Of a stretch of 64,000 nt of DNA, positions 1 to 11,510 are shown one piece after another. The notes beneath the pieces were generated by a model. That model was not told the DNA's origin and ran no database searches. It worked only from the letters and a program-made list of their open reading frames with translations. Each line of letters begins with the position of its first letter. Within the stretch, counting starts at the first letter, position 1. The stretch spans positions 52,476,001-52,540,000 of the forward strand of contig NC_057835.1 in assembly GCF_910594005.1 (NCBI RefSeq). The letters run 5' to 3'. Origin of the DNA: Cervus elaphus. Lineage: Eukaryota; Chordata; Mammalia; Artiodactyla; Cervidae. The position numbers and the translations under genes were made by a program.

Positions 1-106
1 TCCCTTCTGCCAAAATTTTGTACATGTTTTACCCATTTTCTACAGGGATGTTTTATTTTTATATATTAATTTGTAGGGGATAATTTATATATTACAAATA
101 CTAATC

Positions 107-384
107 TGTCCTGACTATTCATTGGAAGGATTGATGCTGAAGCTCCAAAACTTTGGCCACCTGACGCGAAAAACTGATTCACTGGAAAAGACCCTGATGC
201 TGGGAAAGACTGAAGGCAGGAGGTGAAGGGGATGACAGAGGGTAAGATGGTTGGATGACATCACCGATTCGATGGACATGAGTTTGAGCAGCTCTGGGAG
301 CTGGTAATGGACAGGGAAGCCTGGTGTGCTACAGTCCATGGGGTTGCAAAGAGTGGGACACGATTGAGCCACTGAACCGAACTG
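107..384 (+). mobile_element. BovB LINE 3' end, 5'-truncated
   Basis: The text follows the 3' end of BovB, an RTE-class LINE: the final ORF segment ('FGHL', 'EKTLMLGK', 'DREAW' in translation) and then the gactgaaccgaactgaa terminus. An 11-base duplication AAATACTAATC flanks it at 96-106 and 385-395, which marks one insertion by target-primed reverse transcription. Only the last ~280 bases of a ~3.2 kb element were copied, and the frame is broken, so no protein is made. Confidence 0.9.
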
Positions 385-1194
385 AAATACTAATCCAGTT
401 GGCTTTTATTATTCATAGATTTCATCTTTTTAAATTTTCCTATTGCTAAAATCAATCCATAATCCTAAAATCAACAGTTGTGGTGCTTTCACATTCATTC
501 AAAGCCATGTATGGAACAGGAAAAGAATAAGTAAATAAACAAAATACTGAGTTGTCTGCTACACAGGCATTGTCCCAGCTGGGGCAGAGTGAGAGGACAT
601 CCCAGCTTCTTGTTTTAGTTCTGTCATTTTGCAGTCTACTCAGTGCTACCTTTTACTCATTTTTGTGTTTTTATTGGTAATTTCACTTTTTAAAATGGTT
701 CTCAAGCATGGTGGTGAAGTGTAGTCTAGCGTTCCTAAGTGTAAGAAAGCTATAATGTGCTTTACAAAGAAGTGTGTTAGATAAGATTGGGTCAAGCAAG
801 AGTTCTAGTGCTGTTAACCATCAGCAAATGTTAATGAATCAATATTACATATTAAATAAGGTACCACTAAACAGAAACACACATAAAGTGAAGTTTTACA
901 TGGATGGCCTGATGAGTATCTTGTGAACAGAGGCTCACAGAAATGTAACTCTGTATCTTCCTTAGGAACACATATCAGTATTGGCTAAATCTTTGTTGGG
1001 ATATCTTCATTGAACACAGTGCTGCAAATAATGAGAATCAATTGTATTTTGTTGCTTGTATCTATTACACATATATTTCTCTACCTTTTTTCTTTTCACT
1101 GCCTTTATACAATTATTTGAAAAATAAAAGTTCTTGCTACGTGATCCAGAAATTTTACTGCTGAGCATTAAGCCACAGAATACAAAGACAATAA
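385..1194. other. AT-rich sequence, nothing recognised
   Basis: I see no exon-like ORF, no ruminant SINE and no clear ancient repeat here. It may be unique sequence or repeats too old to recognise by eye. Confidence 0.5.
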
Positions 1195-1302
1195 TTTAAA
1201 AATATATATGTACCTTGATGTTCATTGCAGCATTATTTACATTAGCCAAGATATGGAAGTAACCTAAGTTTCCATCGATAGATGAATGGATAAGGAAGAT
1301 AT

Positions 1303-1348
1303 GGTGTGTATATGTGTGTGTGTGTGTGTGCGCATGTGCACACACACA
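1303..1348. repeat. (TG)n / (CA)n microsatellite
   Basis: A TG run turns into a CA run around a central gcgcatgtgc, so the tract is partly self-complementary. It lies inside the L1 3' end. Confidence 0.9.
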
Positions 1349-1626
1349 AATACATATGAACATACACAATGGAATTTACCCTGCTACAAAACATGGAAAT
1401 CTTGCCAACTACAACAACATGGATGGATCTAGAGGGTATGTGCTAAGTGAAGTGAGACATGGAAAGACAGATACCATATCATCTAATTACATATAAAATC
1501 TAAAATCATAACAAAACAAAACAAAAAAACTCATAGATAATAAGAAGCAAGGGGTGGTTGCCAGACGATGGGAGATGGGGAGTGTAAGCAAAATAGGGGC
1601 AGAGGATTACAAGGTACAAACCTCCA

Positions 1627-1710
1627 AAGAGTTACTTTGCTATTCAGCAGAAATTACCACAACATTGTAAATCAACTATAACTATACTTCAATTAAAAAG
1701 AGATATGCAG
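1627..1710 (+). mobile_element. very short L1 3' tail nested in an older L1
   Basis: These ~84 bases match only the extreme 3' end of L1 ('cagcagaaattaccacaac', then 'acttcaattaaaa'). They interrupt the surrounding L1 between acctcca and its continuation gtcataaaataaat. The 7 bases ACCTCCA stand on both sides (1620-1626 and 1711-1717), as expected for a target-site duplication. Confidence 0.65.
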
Positions 1711-1925
1711 ACCTCCAGTCATAAAATAAATAAGCCACAGGGATGTAATATACAGCATAATATACAGCATATAGTCAATAATACTGCAATACTTTTGTAT
1801 ATGGACGGATGGTTACTAGACTTATTGTGGTGACCGTTTCATAAAATATATAGGTGTCAAGTCACTACGTAGTACACCTGAAAACTAACATAGTATTGTA
1901 TGCCAACTCTATTTCAATAGTATAT

Positions 1926-2620
1926 TTTATCAAATTTATCTATTTTGCTCTGTGTAGTTTGTAAGTTTATTTCTTTATAATTGATGTACTTGATCCCTTC
2001 ATCTGGTTTTTTGAAAAAAAATTCTGTACTTCTTCCTTATTAGATTTACCTTTCAATTAAATCCTGTTTGAGGTTTACTTTTATTCTGTTTGAGGTTTAT
2101 TTTTATTTATGGCATACCATAAGGACCTATTTGAGTGGCCAATATTTGCTGTAAAATATATTGATTACAAGTTTTGCTGTTTTTCAAGACCCATTCTGTC
2201 ATAAAGCAAGTTCTACTCATATACAGTAAATTGTTCCTATTAAAAAAGAAGTGCAAATTGTGAAAGTGTCTCAGTGATTTTTCTTTCATGGGTAGGTCTA
2301 ACAAAAGAAAGTCAATAAAATGCCAATTTTCATACTATTCATCCATAGCACACACTCACAGCATCAAGGGAAACAAAGTATCTCATTTTGAATACAAAAC
2401 TGACATAAGATTCCACTTAATTTTACATACATCATGTTTTAAATTCTTGGTATAAATTCATTGGTGATGTCATATACTTAATGACAGAGTAAGGTAATGA
2501 AATACAAATACAATGGCTTGGAGCACATTCATTCATTTTATTTGCTTACTAACTTTATAAATTCATTCAAACATTGAAACATTTGCCCTCCCACCATTTC
2601 CACAACCAAACAAGTAGGCA
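1926..2620. other. AT-rich sequence with a short tandem duplication
   Basis: No repeat family or exon is recognised. At about 2062-2105 a unit of ~22 bases ('ctgtttgaggtttacttttatt') occurs twice in tandem with one or two differences, probably from slippage. Confidence 0.5.
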
Positions 2621-3012
2621 TTTTACTAACCTGCTTGAGCTGCCATAACAAAATAACAGACTGGGAAGGCTTAAACAAGAGAGGTTATTTTCTCACAGTT
2701 CTGAAGGCTGGAAATGCAAGAACAAGGGATTGGTAAAATAGGTTTCTCCTGAGGCCTCTCTTCTTGACTTGCTGACAGCTATGTCCTCACACGGCCTTTT
2801 TTTTTGTGTGCACACTTCCCTGGTATAGCTCTCTGTGTATCTTAATTTCCTCTTTTAAGGACATCAGTCATATTGGATTAGGTCCTATCCTATGGGTTTT
2901 AACTTAATCACCTCTTTAAAAATCCTATTTCCAAATTCAGCCACATTAAAACATACAGGGGTTAGATCTTCAGCATAAGAATTTTGGGAGAAATACAACT
3001 CTGTCCATGACA
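2621..3012 (-). mobile_element. MLT1-type LTR (ERVL-MaLR), old
   Basis: On the minus strand the order is that of an MLT1 LTR: a start like tgtcatgga, then 'aattcttatgctgaagatc', 'ggattaggtcctatcc' read in reverse, 'ctgtgagaaaataacctc', and a 'gttatggcagctcaagc' end. It is strongly diverged, as expected for a mammal-wide relic. No internal retroviral sequence is next to it, so it is probably a solo LTR. Subfamily not assigned. Confidence 0.75.
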
Positions 3013-3999
3013 GGCATGCTTAAGTTCTTAAGGTACAATAATGACCTTTCCAGTCATGTTATGCTGAATTGTCTGTTTCTCAACAACTTTTTAAACTGTT
3101 CATAGACAGAAACTGTGTCTTTTTATATGTATGTCCCCAAAATAATGGAGCAGTTTAAATTATGTGCTTATACAGTCAATGTAATATTAAGCCATATTAG
3201 ACCCTGAGCCAGAAGGAAAAATCACTAATATTGATCATGTCTTTAAAGTTTTGATATTTTTGTAATCAGCAATATTTTTACATTAACTTTGATTTTTTTT
3301 AAATGTTGCATTAAAACGGTATTTATCTGAATTACTGAGCTTTTTTAGTGTTCCTTTAAATTTTGTATGTGAAATAAGTTAAGTGTCTCACTCCCTTCAT
3401 CCTCTTCATCCTACTTTTGACCCTGTCTAAAATGGTGAAATTTACAGGATGAAATTTTCAGTGATAATATTCCTATCCCTAAAAAGCTGCACTATGACAT
3501 TTTTTACAATATTCTATAGCAGGAATAATTTGTCTTTTGAAAAGTAGCAAAAGACATGGAAAACATCACTACTTTGGAATTTGGAAAACTTTAGATTCTA
3601 ATTTTGTCTACCAATTGTTTGCTGGTTCTAAAATCCAGCCCTTCTGTAGGTGAGTTAGACAGACTCAAGCAATAAAATGCATTATACAACAGGGCATTAA
3701 TATTTAGCCAATTAATTTTCATAAAATCACAATTTCATGTTCTACATTGAGAGACTTTGATTCAGTATTTCTAGGATATGGTGCATGGCTCTGCGGTTTT
3801 TACAAATAACTCTGCACACCCAAATGACTGTAATATAAATGGTCCTCGGACCATGTGGCTTTGTAGGGTACACTGATTGAATGTGGGTTAGAGTCCCTGA
3901 TGAGATTAAACAGTTAAACTAGGCTTAAGTCCCAAGAGACTGTTGTTCTGAATGAGTTTTAAAGACAGAGAAACATAAGAATAATAGTGCAAACTAATT
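3013..3999. other. AT-rich sequence, nothing recognised
   Basis: No coding or repeat signature is visible by eye over this ~1 kb. Confidence 0.5.
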
Positions 4000-4738
4000 C
4001 AGAAAATGAAGAGGAATTAAAGAGCCTCTTGAAGAAAGTGAAAGAGAAGAGTGGAAAAGCCGGCTTAAAACATAGCATTCAAACAAAATCATGGCACCCA
4101 GTCCCATCACTTCATAGCAAATACACGGGGAAGCAATGAAAACAGTGACAGATTTTATTTTCTTAGGCTCCAAAATCACTGGGGACTGTGACTGCAGCCA
4201 AGACATTAAAAGACACTCGCTCCCTGGAACAAAAGCTCTGACAAACCTAGACAGCATATTAAAAAGCAGAGACATCAGTTTGCCAAAAAAGGTCCATAAA
4301 GTTAGTAACAGCTATGATTTTTCCAGTAGTCATGTACAGATGTCAGAATTGGACCATAAAGAAGGCTGAGCACTGGAGAATTGATGCAGTGATGCTGGAG
4401 AGGACTCTTGAGAGTCCCTTGGTCAGGAAGGAGATCAAGGCAACCAATCCCAAAGGAAATCAACTCAATATTCGCTGGAAGGACTGATGCTGAGCTGAAG
4501 CTCCAACAGTTTGGCCACCTGATGCAAAGAGCCGACTCACTGGAAAAGACTCTGATGCTGGGAAAAATGAAGGCACAAGAAGGGGGAGACAGAAGATGAG
4601 ACTGTTGAGTTATATCACTGACTCAACAGACGTGAATTTGAGCAAACTCCAGGAGATAGTGAAGGACAGGGAAGCCTGGAGTGCTGCAGTTTATGAGGTC
4701 ATTAATACTTGGACCCGACTTTGCAAATGAACAATAAC
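4000..4738 (+). mobile_element. BovB LINE fragment (C-terminal part of the ORF to the 3' end)
   Basis: It begins in the region after the reverse-transcriptase motif ('EELKSLLKKVKEK' type) and runs through the 'GSKIT', 'DSILKSRDI' and 'ELKLQQFGHLMQR' segments to the 3' terminus. Frameshifts split the reading frame into pieces (4136-4369 and 4408-4599). It is 5'-truncated and inactive. The 3' end is more worn than in the copy at 107-384. Confidence 0.9.
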
Positions 4739-5703
4739 AGCTGATAATTAGATGTCTTCATTTTTAGTACTGAGCTTGTAATATGCCACAGATAATGCTT
4801 AGTATTGCTTTCTAAAAGAGTTAAAATATCAGACTAGGATAGCACAGAATTGATTCAGACCATAAACTCCATAAATGCTTCTGACACAACTGACAAAGAA
4901 CAGTTGAGGCCAAGCCTCCAGGCAAGGGGTGAAAGCTCTCATTTGGAAGACATAAAGGATTCCACAGATGCCTATGAAGACTATGAAGCCTATGAAGGGA
5001 GAAAAAAGTAAAAAGGGAAAAGGTAAAAGGGGAAATAAAAGGGGAAGAGCTAAAGGAGAGTAAGGACAAAAGGCTAACCTGTGGGAATAAATTGTCATGT
5101 GGAGTTTTAAAAAGCCTTAACCAGTTCTCTCAATAAGTCTGAATTTTAAAACATATGAATTTGAATGGAGAGATTTTGCAATAGGTGGACAACTGTGTAT
5201 CCAGAGAAATAAATTGTGAGTATACACGGAAGATTCTTTGAATTATACATACTTAACTTTCCACCAGCATTTTAGAGAATAAAGAATATTTTAAGGAATA
5301 TTATTAACTTTTCAATATCTTCGGTTTACTCTCTGTTTGCCAGAGTACACCTATGCCCCTGCTCACTGAATTTAAATATTTCCATTCTTCCAATGATGAA
5401 AAAAACAGCTATGGTTCCATATGCACTTAAGCACCTTAGGAGATATATAAACACATTTATGATTTTAATTATTTTGAAGCTTTGAATATGCCTGTTATTA
5501 ATGAATGAAATATTTTTTTCTCCTTTTCTCTACTTTTCCACTACCCTCTGTTTTCTTTCTTCTTTCTTGCTATTGCTGTGTTTTGCAATCCATTTTCAGG
5601 AGTCAAGATTTAGTGTTTTTGTGATCACCTAGTGAACTTATTCAAAAATTCATTTTCTCAGCCCTGTCCCATAGAAATTCTTGTTCTTTGCATCTGTTGT
5701 GTG
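4739..5703. other. unrecognised sequence with a purine-rich tract
   Basis: At 4981-5070 the + strand is almost all purine (repeated 'aaaaggg' and 'ggggaa' units), which creates long spurious minus-strand ORFs of low complexity. The rest shows no recognised feature. Confidence 0.55.
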
Positions 5704-5707
5704 TTTT

Positions 5708-5724
5708 CTCTCTCTCTCTCTCTC
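5708..5724. repeat. (CT)n microsatellite
   Basis: About eight CT units, within ~80 bases of the 5' end of the next BovB copy. Confidence 0.9.
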
Positions 5725-5789
5725 TTTTTATCTTCCATAACCCATGCCAGACCAATTAATTCTGAAGCAGGTTTTAGAGGATGATATTT

Positions 5790-8155
5790 TAAGAATACAA
5801 GAGACACCAGCAGTAACAGGCAAGTTTGACCTTAGGATACAAAATGAAGCAGGGAAAAGGCTAACAGAGTTTTGCCCAGACAATGCACAGCTCATAGTAA
5901 ACACTCTCTTCCAACAACACAAGAGATGACTCTACACATGGACATCATCAGACGGTGAGTACCAAAATTAGATTGACTATATTATTTGCAGCCAAACTTG
6001 GAGAAGCTCTATACAGTCAGCAAACACAAGGCTGGGAGTTGACTGTGGCACAAATCATCAGCCACTTATTGTAAAATTCAGGCTGAAATTGAAGAAAGTA
6101 GAGGAAACCACTAGGCCATTCACGTATGGCCTAAATCAAATCCCTCATGATCGTTCAGTGGAGGTGACAAATAGATCCAAGGGATTAGATCTGGTAGACA
6201 GAGTGCCTGAAGACTATGGACAGAGGTTTGTAACACTGTACAGGAGGCAGTGATCAAAATCATCCCAAAGAAAAAGCAATGCAAGAAGGCAAAGTGGTTG
6301 TCTGGGGAGACCTTGCAAATAGTGGAGAAAAGAAGAGAAGCAAAAGGCAAAGGAGAAGGGAAAGATATATCCAATTGAATGCAGAGTTCCAGAGAACAGT
6401 AAAGAGAGATAAGAAAGTATTTTTAAGTGAACAAAGGAAAGAAATAGAGGAAAACAGTAGAATAGAAAGAGTAGAGATCTCTTGAAGAAAACTGAAGATA
6501 CCAAGGGAAAATTTCATGCAAAGATGGGCACAATAAAGGACAAAAAGGCAAGTACCTAAGAGAAGCAGAAGAGATTAAGAAAAAGTGGCAAGAAAACACA
6601 GAAGAACTGTACAAAAAAACTCTTAATGACTGAGATAATCACAATGGGGTAGTCACTCATCTAGAGTCAGACATGTAGGAGTGTGAATTCAAGTGGGCCT
6701 TAGGAAGCATTACTACAGACAAAGCTAGTGTAGATGATGGAATTCCAGCTGAGCTATCTCAAGTCCTATAATAAGGGTTGCACTGATCATGCCAGAAAAC
6801 TTGGAAAACTCAGCAGTGGCCACAGGACTGGAAAAGGTCACTTTTCATTCCAATTCCAAAGAAAGACAATGCCAAAGAATGTTCAAATTCCCGTACAATT
6901 GCACTCATTTCACATGCTAGCAAGAGTATGCTCAAAAATCCTTCAAGCTATCCTTCAACAGTACAGTGAACTAAGAGCTTCCAAATATACAAACTGGATT
7001 TAGAAAAGGCAGAGGAACCAGAGATTAAACTGCTAACATCTGTTGGATCATAGAAAAAACAAGGGAATTAAAAAAAATCTACTTCTGCTTCATTGACTAC
7101 ACTAAAGCCTTTGTGTGGATCAAAACAAACTGGAATATTTTTAAAGAGATGGGAATAACAGACCACATTACCTGCCTCCTGAAAATTCTGTATGTAGGAC
7201 AAGAAGAAACAGAACTGGACATGGAACAATGGACTGATTCAAAATTGGGAAAGGAGTACATCAAGGATGTATAATGTCACCCTGCTTATTTAACTTATAT
7301 GCAGAGCACATCATGCAAATTGCTGGACTAGATTACTCACAAGCTGGAATCAAGATTTCTGGGAGAAATATCAATAACCTCAGATATGTAGATAACACCA
7401 CTTTTATTGCAGAAACTGAAGGGAAACTAAAGGGCCTCTTGATGAAGGTGAAAGGAGGAGAGTGAAAAAAACTGGCTTAAAATTCAAAAAACAAAGATCA
7501 TGGCATTCAGTCTTATTACTTAATGGCAAATAGATGGGGAAAAGAGGCAACAATGTCAGATATCATTTTCTTGGGCTCTGAAATCAATGCAGATGTTGAC
7601 TGCAACTAAGAAATTAAAAGGCACTTAATCTTTGGTAGAATACCTATGACAAACCTAAACAGTGTATTAAAAAGCAGAGACATCACTTTGCCGACAAAGG
7701 TCCATCTAGTCAAAGCTATGGTTTTTCCAGCAGTCATGTATAGATGTGAAGGTTGGACCATAGAGAAGGCTGAGCGCTGAAGAACTGATGCTTTCCAACT
7801 GTGGTGCTGGAGAAGACTCTTGAGAGTCCTTTGGACAGCAAGATCAAACCAGTCAATCCTGAAGGAAATTAACCATGAATATTCATTGGAGGATTGGTGT
7901 TAAAGCTGAAGCTCCAATACTTTGGTCACCTGATGCAAAGAGCTGACTTGTTGGAAAAGATTCTGATGCTGGGGAAGATTTAGGGCAAGAGAAGAAGGAG
8001 GTGATAGAGGATGAGATGGTTGGATGGCATCCCTGACTCAATGGACATGAATTTGAGCAAACTTCAGGAGATGGTGAAGGACAGGGAAGCCTGGCGTGTT
8101 GCAGTTCATGGGGTCACAAAAAGTCAGACATGACTTAGCGACTGAACAACATCAA
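5790..8155 (+). mobile_element. BovB LINE, the longest copy here (~2.4 kb)
   Basis: This copy starts in the C-terminal part of the endonuclease domain ('ETPAVTGKFDL', 'NTLFQQHKR'), passes through the linker and reverse transcriptase, and ends at the BovB 3' terminus. Several frameshifts and stops cut it into short frames (5744-5929, 6279-6485, 6734-7003, 7274-7465). The catalytic YADD motif reads YVDN at 7385-7396, so the second aspartate is lost. The N-terminal endonuclease is missing. It is a dead copy, the 5' boundary is approximate, and no target duplication was seen. Confidence 0.9.
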
Positions 8156-9309
8156 CAGAAATTTTAAGAAAACATGTTATATGCCATTACCACTGCTGTT
8201 CTGCACAAATTTGAGAAATGATCTGTTTAGCCTAAATTGTCTTAAGTCTATATAAGTAGCTAAGGAGTATCATGTGAAAACCAAGTCCTTCAGGTGTGTT
8301 TGTATTTAGAACACTAAAGTACTTGAGTTTATTATGCTTATCATATGAATTCCAATAAATAAACTGTGATGTTCCACAGTAGACTCTGAATAATAACTGC
8401 TAAATGATTGAACAACTGACCATTTTGACAATTACGCATTTCTCCTGTTTGTATTTGTCCATGGTATTCATCTCTGATTTCTGGGCTTAAATATAAATAA
8501 ACTAGAACAAAGTATTTAAGCCACCTTCACATTTAGCACCCACCCCCTTTTTACAGGATGAATGATTTTCCCTTCCTAGTAATTACTAGCCTTTCTTTCT
8601 AAACACCAGCATTAACACCAGCCTCTAAAAGATTACAAAGAATAGAATTGAGCAGAAACACTTGCCAATAGCTTATATTAACTTGGTTGAATCCCCAACG
8701 GCTATAGTAAATAAATAGAAAAAATATATTTAGCCAATCCTACATACATTTCATAAGTTTATATTCATCCCTTTGGTACAATATTCTATGTAGGTAGAAA
8801 CTCAACATGCACATTATCTGTAACATAAAACTATTCAGACAGATCTTGAGCTTAAGTTGACCTTAGATAACAAAATTGTTATTGCCCCCCTCTCTTATAC
8901 TTTCTTTGGCTAATGAATTTCCATCTCAGATATAATTTAAGCATGATTTCATAAAAAGGAATTTTTTTGTTGCCATTGGTTATGCTATTTCATCCTTATG
9001 AGCATTTTCACAACTTTCTGTACCTTTCTGTCTTATCACTCTACACATTTTATAGTTAAAAACTGTTTATAGTGATCTCCTCTAAAGAATACAGTGTGGA
9101 AAAGTGACAAAAAGATTCACTTTATAGTGAAGAAATCTGACAAACACTGCCTCAGAAAATGATTAAGTTAACAGCAGTACTATTAAGTCATGTTGATAGT
9201 GAGGTCCTTTCATATGATGTAATAAAAATGATATTTTATCTCTGTGGTGTTTGCAAAACCCACATCCCCTGGATAAATTATGGAAAAATAGAAGATTAAT
9301 TTCAATAAA
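8156..9309. other. AT-rich sequence, nothing recognised
   Basis: No ruminant SINE, BovB, exon or clear ancient repeat is visible. This begins a ~5 kb stretch with only old relics. Confidence 0.5.
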
Positions 9310-9690
9310 GAAAACCCTACAAAATATTTGTTATTCCTCAAACAATCGAGGTCATGGATAACAAGAAGTCTAAGAAATTCTCCTAGTCAAAATTAGCCCA
9401 AGACATGACAGTAAATGGATGTGATACCCTGCATGGGATCCTGGACCAGAAACAAGATATTCGATAATGTCTAAGAACATAAGAATAAGCTAAGGGTCTT
9501 AGTTAATAACAATATATCAGTATTGGTTTATTAACTGTGACAAATGCACATACTAATGTAAGATATTGATAATGGGAGAAATGGGATGTGGAGTATGTGG
9601 AAGCTTTCCACACTGTGGTTGCATTTTCCCTGCATATCTAAAACTATTCAAGATAAAAACATACTTAAAAATGGCTTAGTTATCCTTCTC
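9310..9690 (+). mobile_element. ancient L1 3' UTR-like relic
   Basis: The succession 'gggatcctggaccagaaac', 'gttaataacaatatatcagt', 'actgtgacaaatgcacatac' and 'ctaaaactattcaagataaaa' is the pattern of an old mammalian L1 (L1M-group) 3' end. Divergence is high and the subfamily cannot be assigned. Confidence 0.5.
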
Positions 9691-9704
9691 CCCTGTTAGA
9701 CTCT

Positions 9705-9805
9705 GTGATCTCTAAAAGTCAGACTCTGTCTATTTTAATCACCTCAGTACAGAGCACACAAGAGGACCTAGATAAATAATTGTTGAATGAGTGATTGAAT
9801 GAATG
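9705..9805 (+). mobile_element. L2-like 3' end
   Basis: 'cagtacagagcacac', then 'tagataaataattgttgaatgag' (abridged) and repeated 'gaatga' units resemble the 'cctggcacatagtaggcgct' and 'gttgaatgaatga' terminus of L2. Confidence 0.5.
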
Positions 9806-11334
9806 AGTGAAATAAACATTTAATAACTGACTGTGAAAGAAACTTAATTCCCTGAAGAAACTTCTATTTATATATGTAAATAGTATTTCCTCAACCCACC
9901 AGTCAGGATGCAAATGAATGCCATCTGCCTCTTGTTCTCTCACGACTTCTTGCTCTTGGGTCCCTGCAGTTATTTTCCCTGACTGACTGCCCTAAATATG
10001 TTTGCTCCCAAAAGAATCCCTGTGCCCCTGTATAATCAACATCTTCTGCTTCCTATGCCAAGCACAGTAGACAAATCTGTGGAAGCCAGGAAGAGCTTAG
10101 GGAGGTCCCTAGGAACAGACGTTCAAAGAACCCGGGCTGGCTTCTGGCGCTCTTGATGCCAATAAATTACTCTCCCAAGCCTCCCTGGCACAGTCACATC
10201 ATTTATATTAGAGTGTCTAAAATATTAATATTTACAGAATCAATTGACTGGATAAGAGTTCCTTTTTAAGTGTAAAATACCCCTAGAAAAGTTAATGGAC
10301 TAAAATCCTTTCCCCTTTTATCATGAATTAATTTCAGGCAGAGGGTTTCCTATTTTAGATTTGCCTAGTGGGTTTTTTTTTTTTTCCTATGTGAGGGAGA
10401 CAAGAAACATACTTTTGAAGACGGGGTGCTTTGGGGTACACAGTAGGTTTGGTATTAAGGGAAAGGGAGCGCTTCAAGGGTATGGGCTTATTACGTTAGA
10501 AGAAGATGCCACAAGAAGTGGCAGGGGTTTATAATTGGATGGCAAATGAGTCAAAGAATAGAATCACATTAAAGTAATAACAACAATGCTGAAGTGAAGA
10601 AAAAATAGGAGGGTGAGGAGGAAAGGGAGAAGGAAGAGGAGGAGATGTTCTGTTCATGCTGCTTGATGAGAGAAGGTGAGGAAAAAGCCAAGCTCCTTCC
10701 ATCTCCCCATCTTTTCTATCACCTTTGTACAGAAACCAGAACTGAGATTAATACTGTTGTTACTATAATTCTGTGATATCATTTGAATACATTGACTTTT
10801 CAGGGTTACTTCTGGAAAATAGCAAGATATGTTTACAATGTTATTTCTATAGGAAAATATTCCAAACTCTACAAAATTAGAGAAGAAAGTACATTACAAG
10901 TTAAAGACTGGCGATACTTTCTAAAATTAAGCTACAAGTTAACTTAAGCCCTTTAGTAGGCCAGAACAAAGAAGGCAAATCTAAATAATCCCTTAGTACA
11001 ACATGCTTACTCATGTTTTCAGTATGATATAAAGGTTGAGTGACCTAATGATTGAAATATTTGTTCATGAATCTGGAGGTCTACAATTACATTTTTAGTT
11101 ATCCATGTAGCCTTGCTTAATTTTTTTATCAAATAAATTAATCTGTCATTGTTACTATCTCTATATATGTATATACACATATACATATATATGAATGGAA
11201 CCATATGTTCATTCATCTATATTTAAAACATGGTTTGAATGTCAGCTAAAAGTTAAAGTTTCTCTACAAATATGAATACAAGTTTTCTTTAAATCTATTA
11301 TTTAAGAGAAAATATAATAATTCCACTAATAGCT
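9806..11334. other. mixed unrecognised sequence
   Basis: It contains a slightly more GC-rich block at 9940-10200, a purine-rich tract at 10585-10650 and a short TA-rich run at 11158-11192. No exon or repeat family is identified. Confidence 0.5.
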
Positions 11335-11510
11335 TATGTTTATGGACACCATTCATTATGCTAAGTGCTGAATTTATATCCTCCCATTTAAATCTCACAG
11401 CACTACAATGTGCCAATATTAACTACGGTGGTGTTTTAAATGAAAAAATGTCTGGCTTAAGTGGCAGAGATAAAATTAAACTTATTCTGTTTGATTCCAA
11501 AGCTTGACCA
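11335..11510 (+). mobile_element. MIR SINE relic
   Basis: 'atgctaagtgctgaattta', 'cccatttaaatctcacagca' and a later 'cttaagtggcagagataaa' are in the order and spacing of MIR. Confidence 0.7.

Larger units (their letters stand above)
1195..1925 (+). mobile_element. L1 LINE 3' end (ORF2 tail and 3' UTR)
   Basis: The order of motifs is that of an L1 3' end: the 'cagcattatttac...gccaagatatggaag' block, a stretch like 'acaacatggatggatctaga', then 'gtacacctgaaaactaacat' and a final 'caatag'. A TG/CA microsatellite interrupts it at 1303-1348, and a second very short L1 tail is inserted at 1627-1710. Stops are frequent and nothing is coding. Confidence 0.85.

Noticed and set aside
4821..5098. Two overlapping minus-strand frames rich in Ser, Phe and Pro as membrane proteins
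   Set aside because: They arise from a purine-rich low-complexity tract on the plus strand.
5744..7465. Chain of plus-strand frames with endonuclease/reverse-transcriptase residues as a gene
   Set aside because: They are pieces of one 5'-truncated BovB with frameshifts and a mutated catalytic motif.
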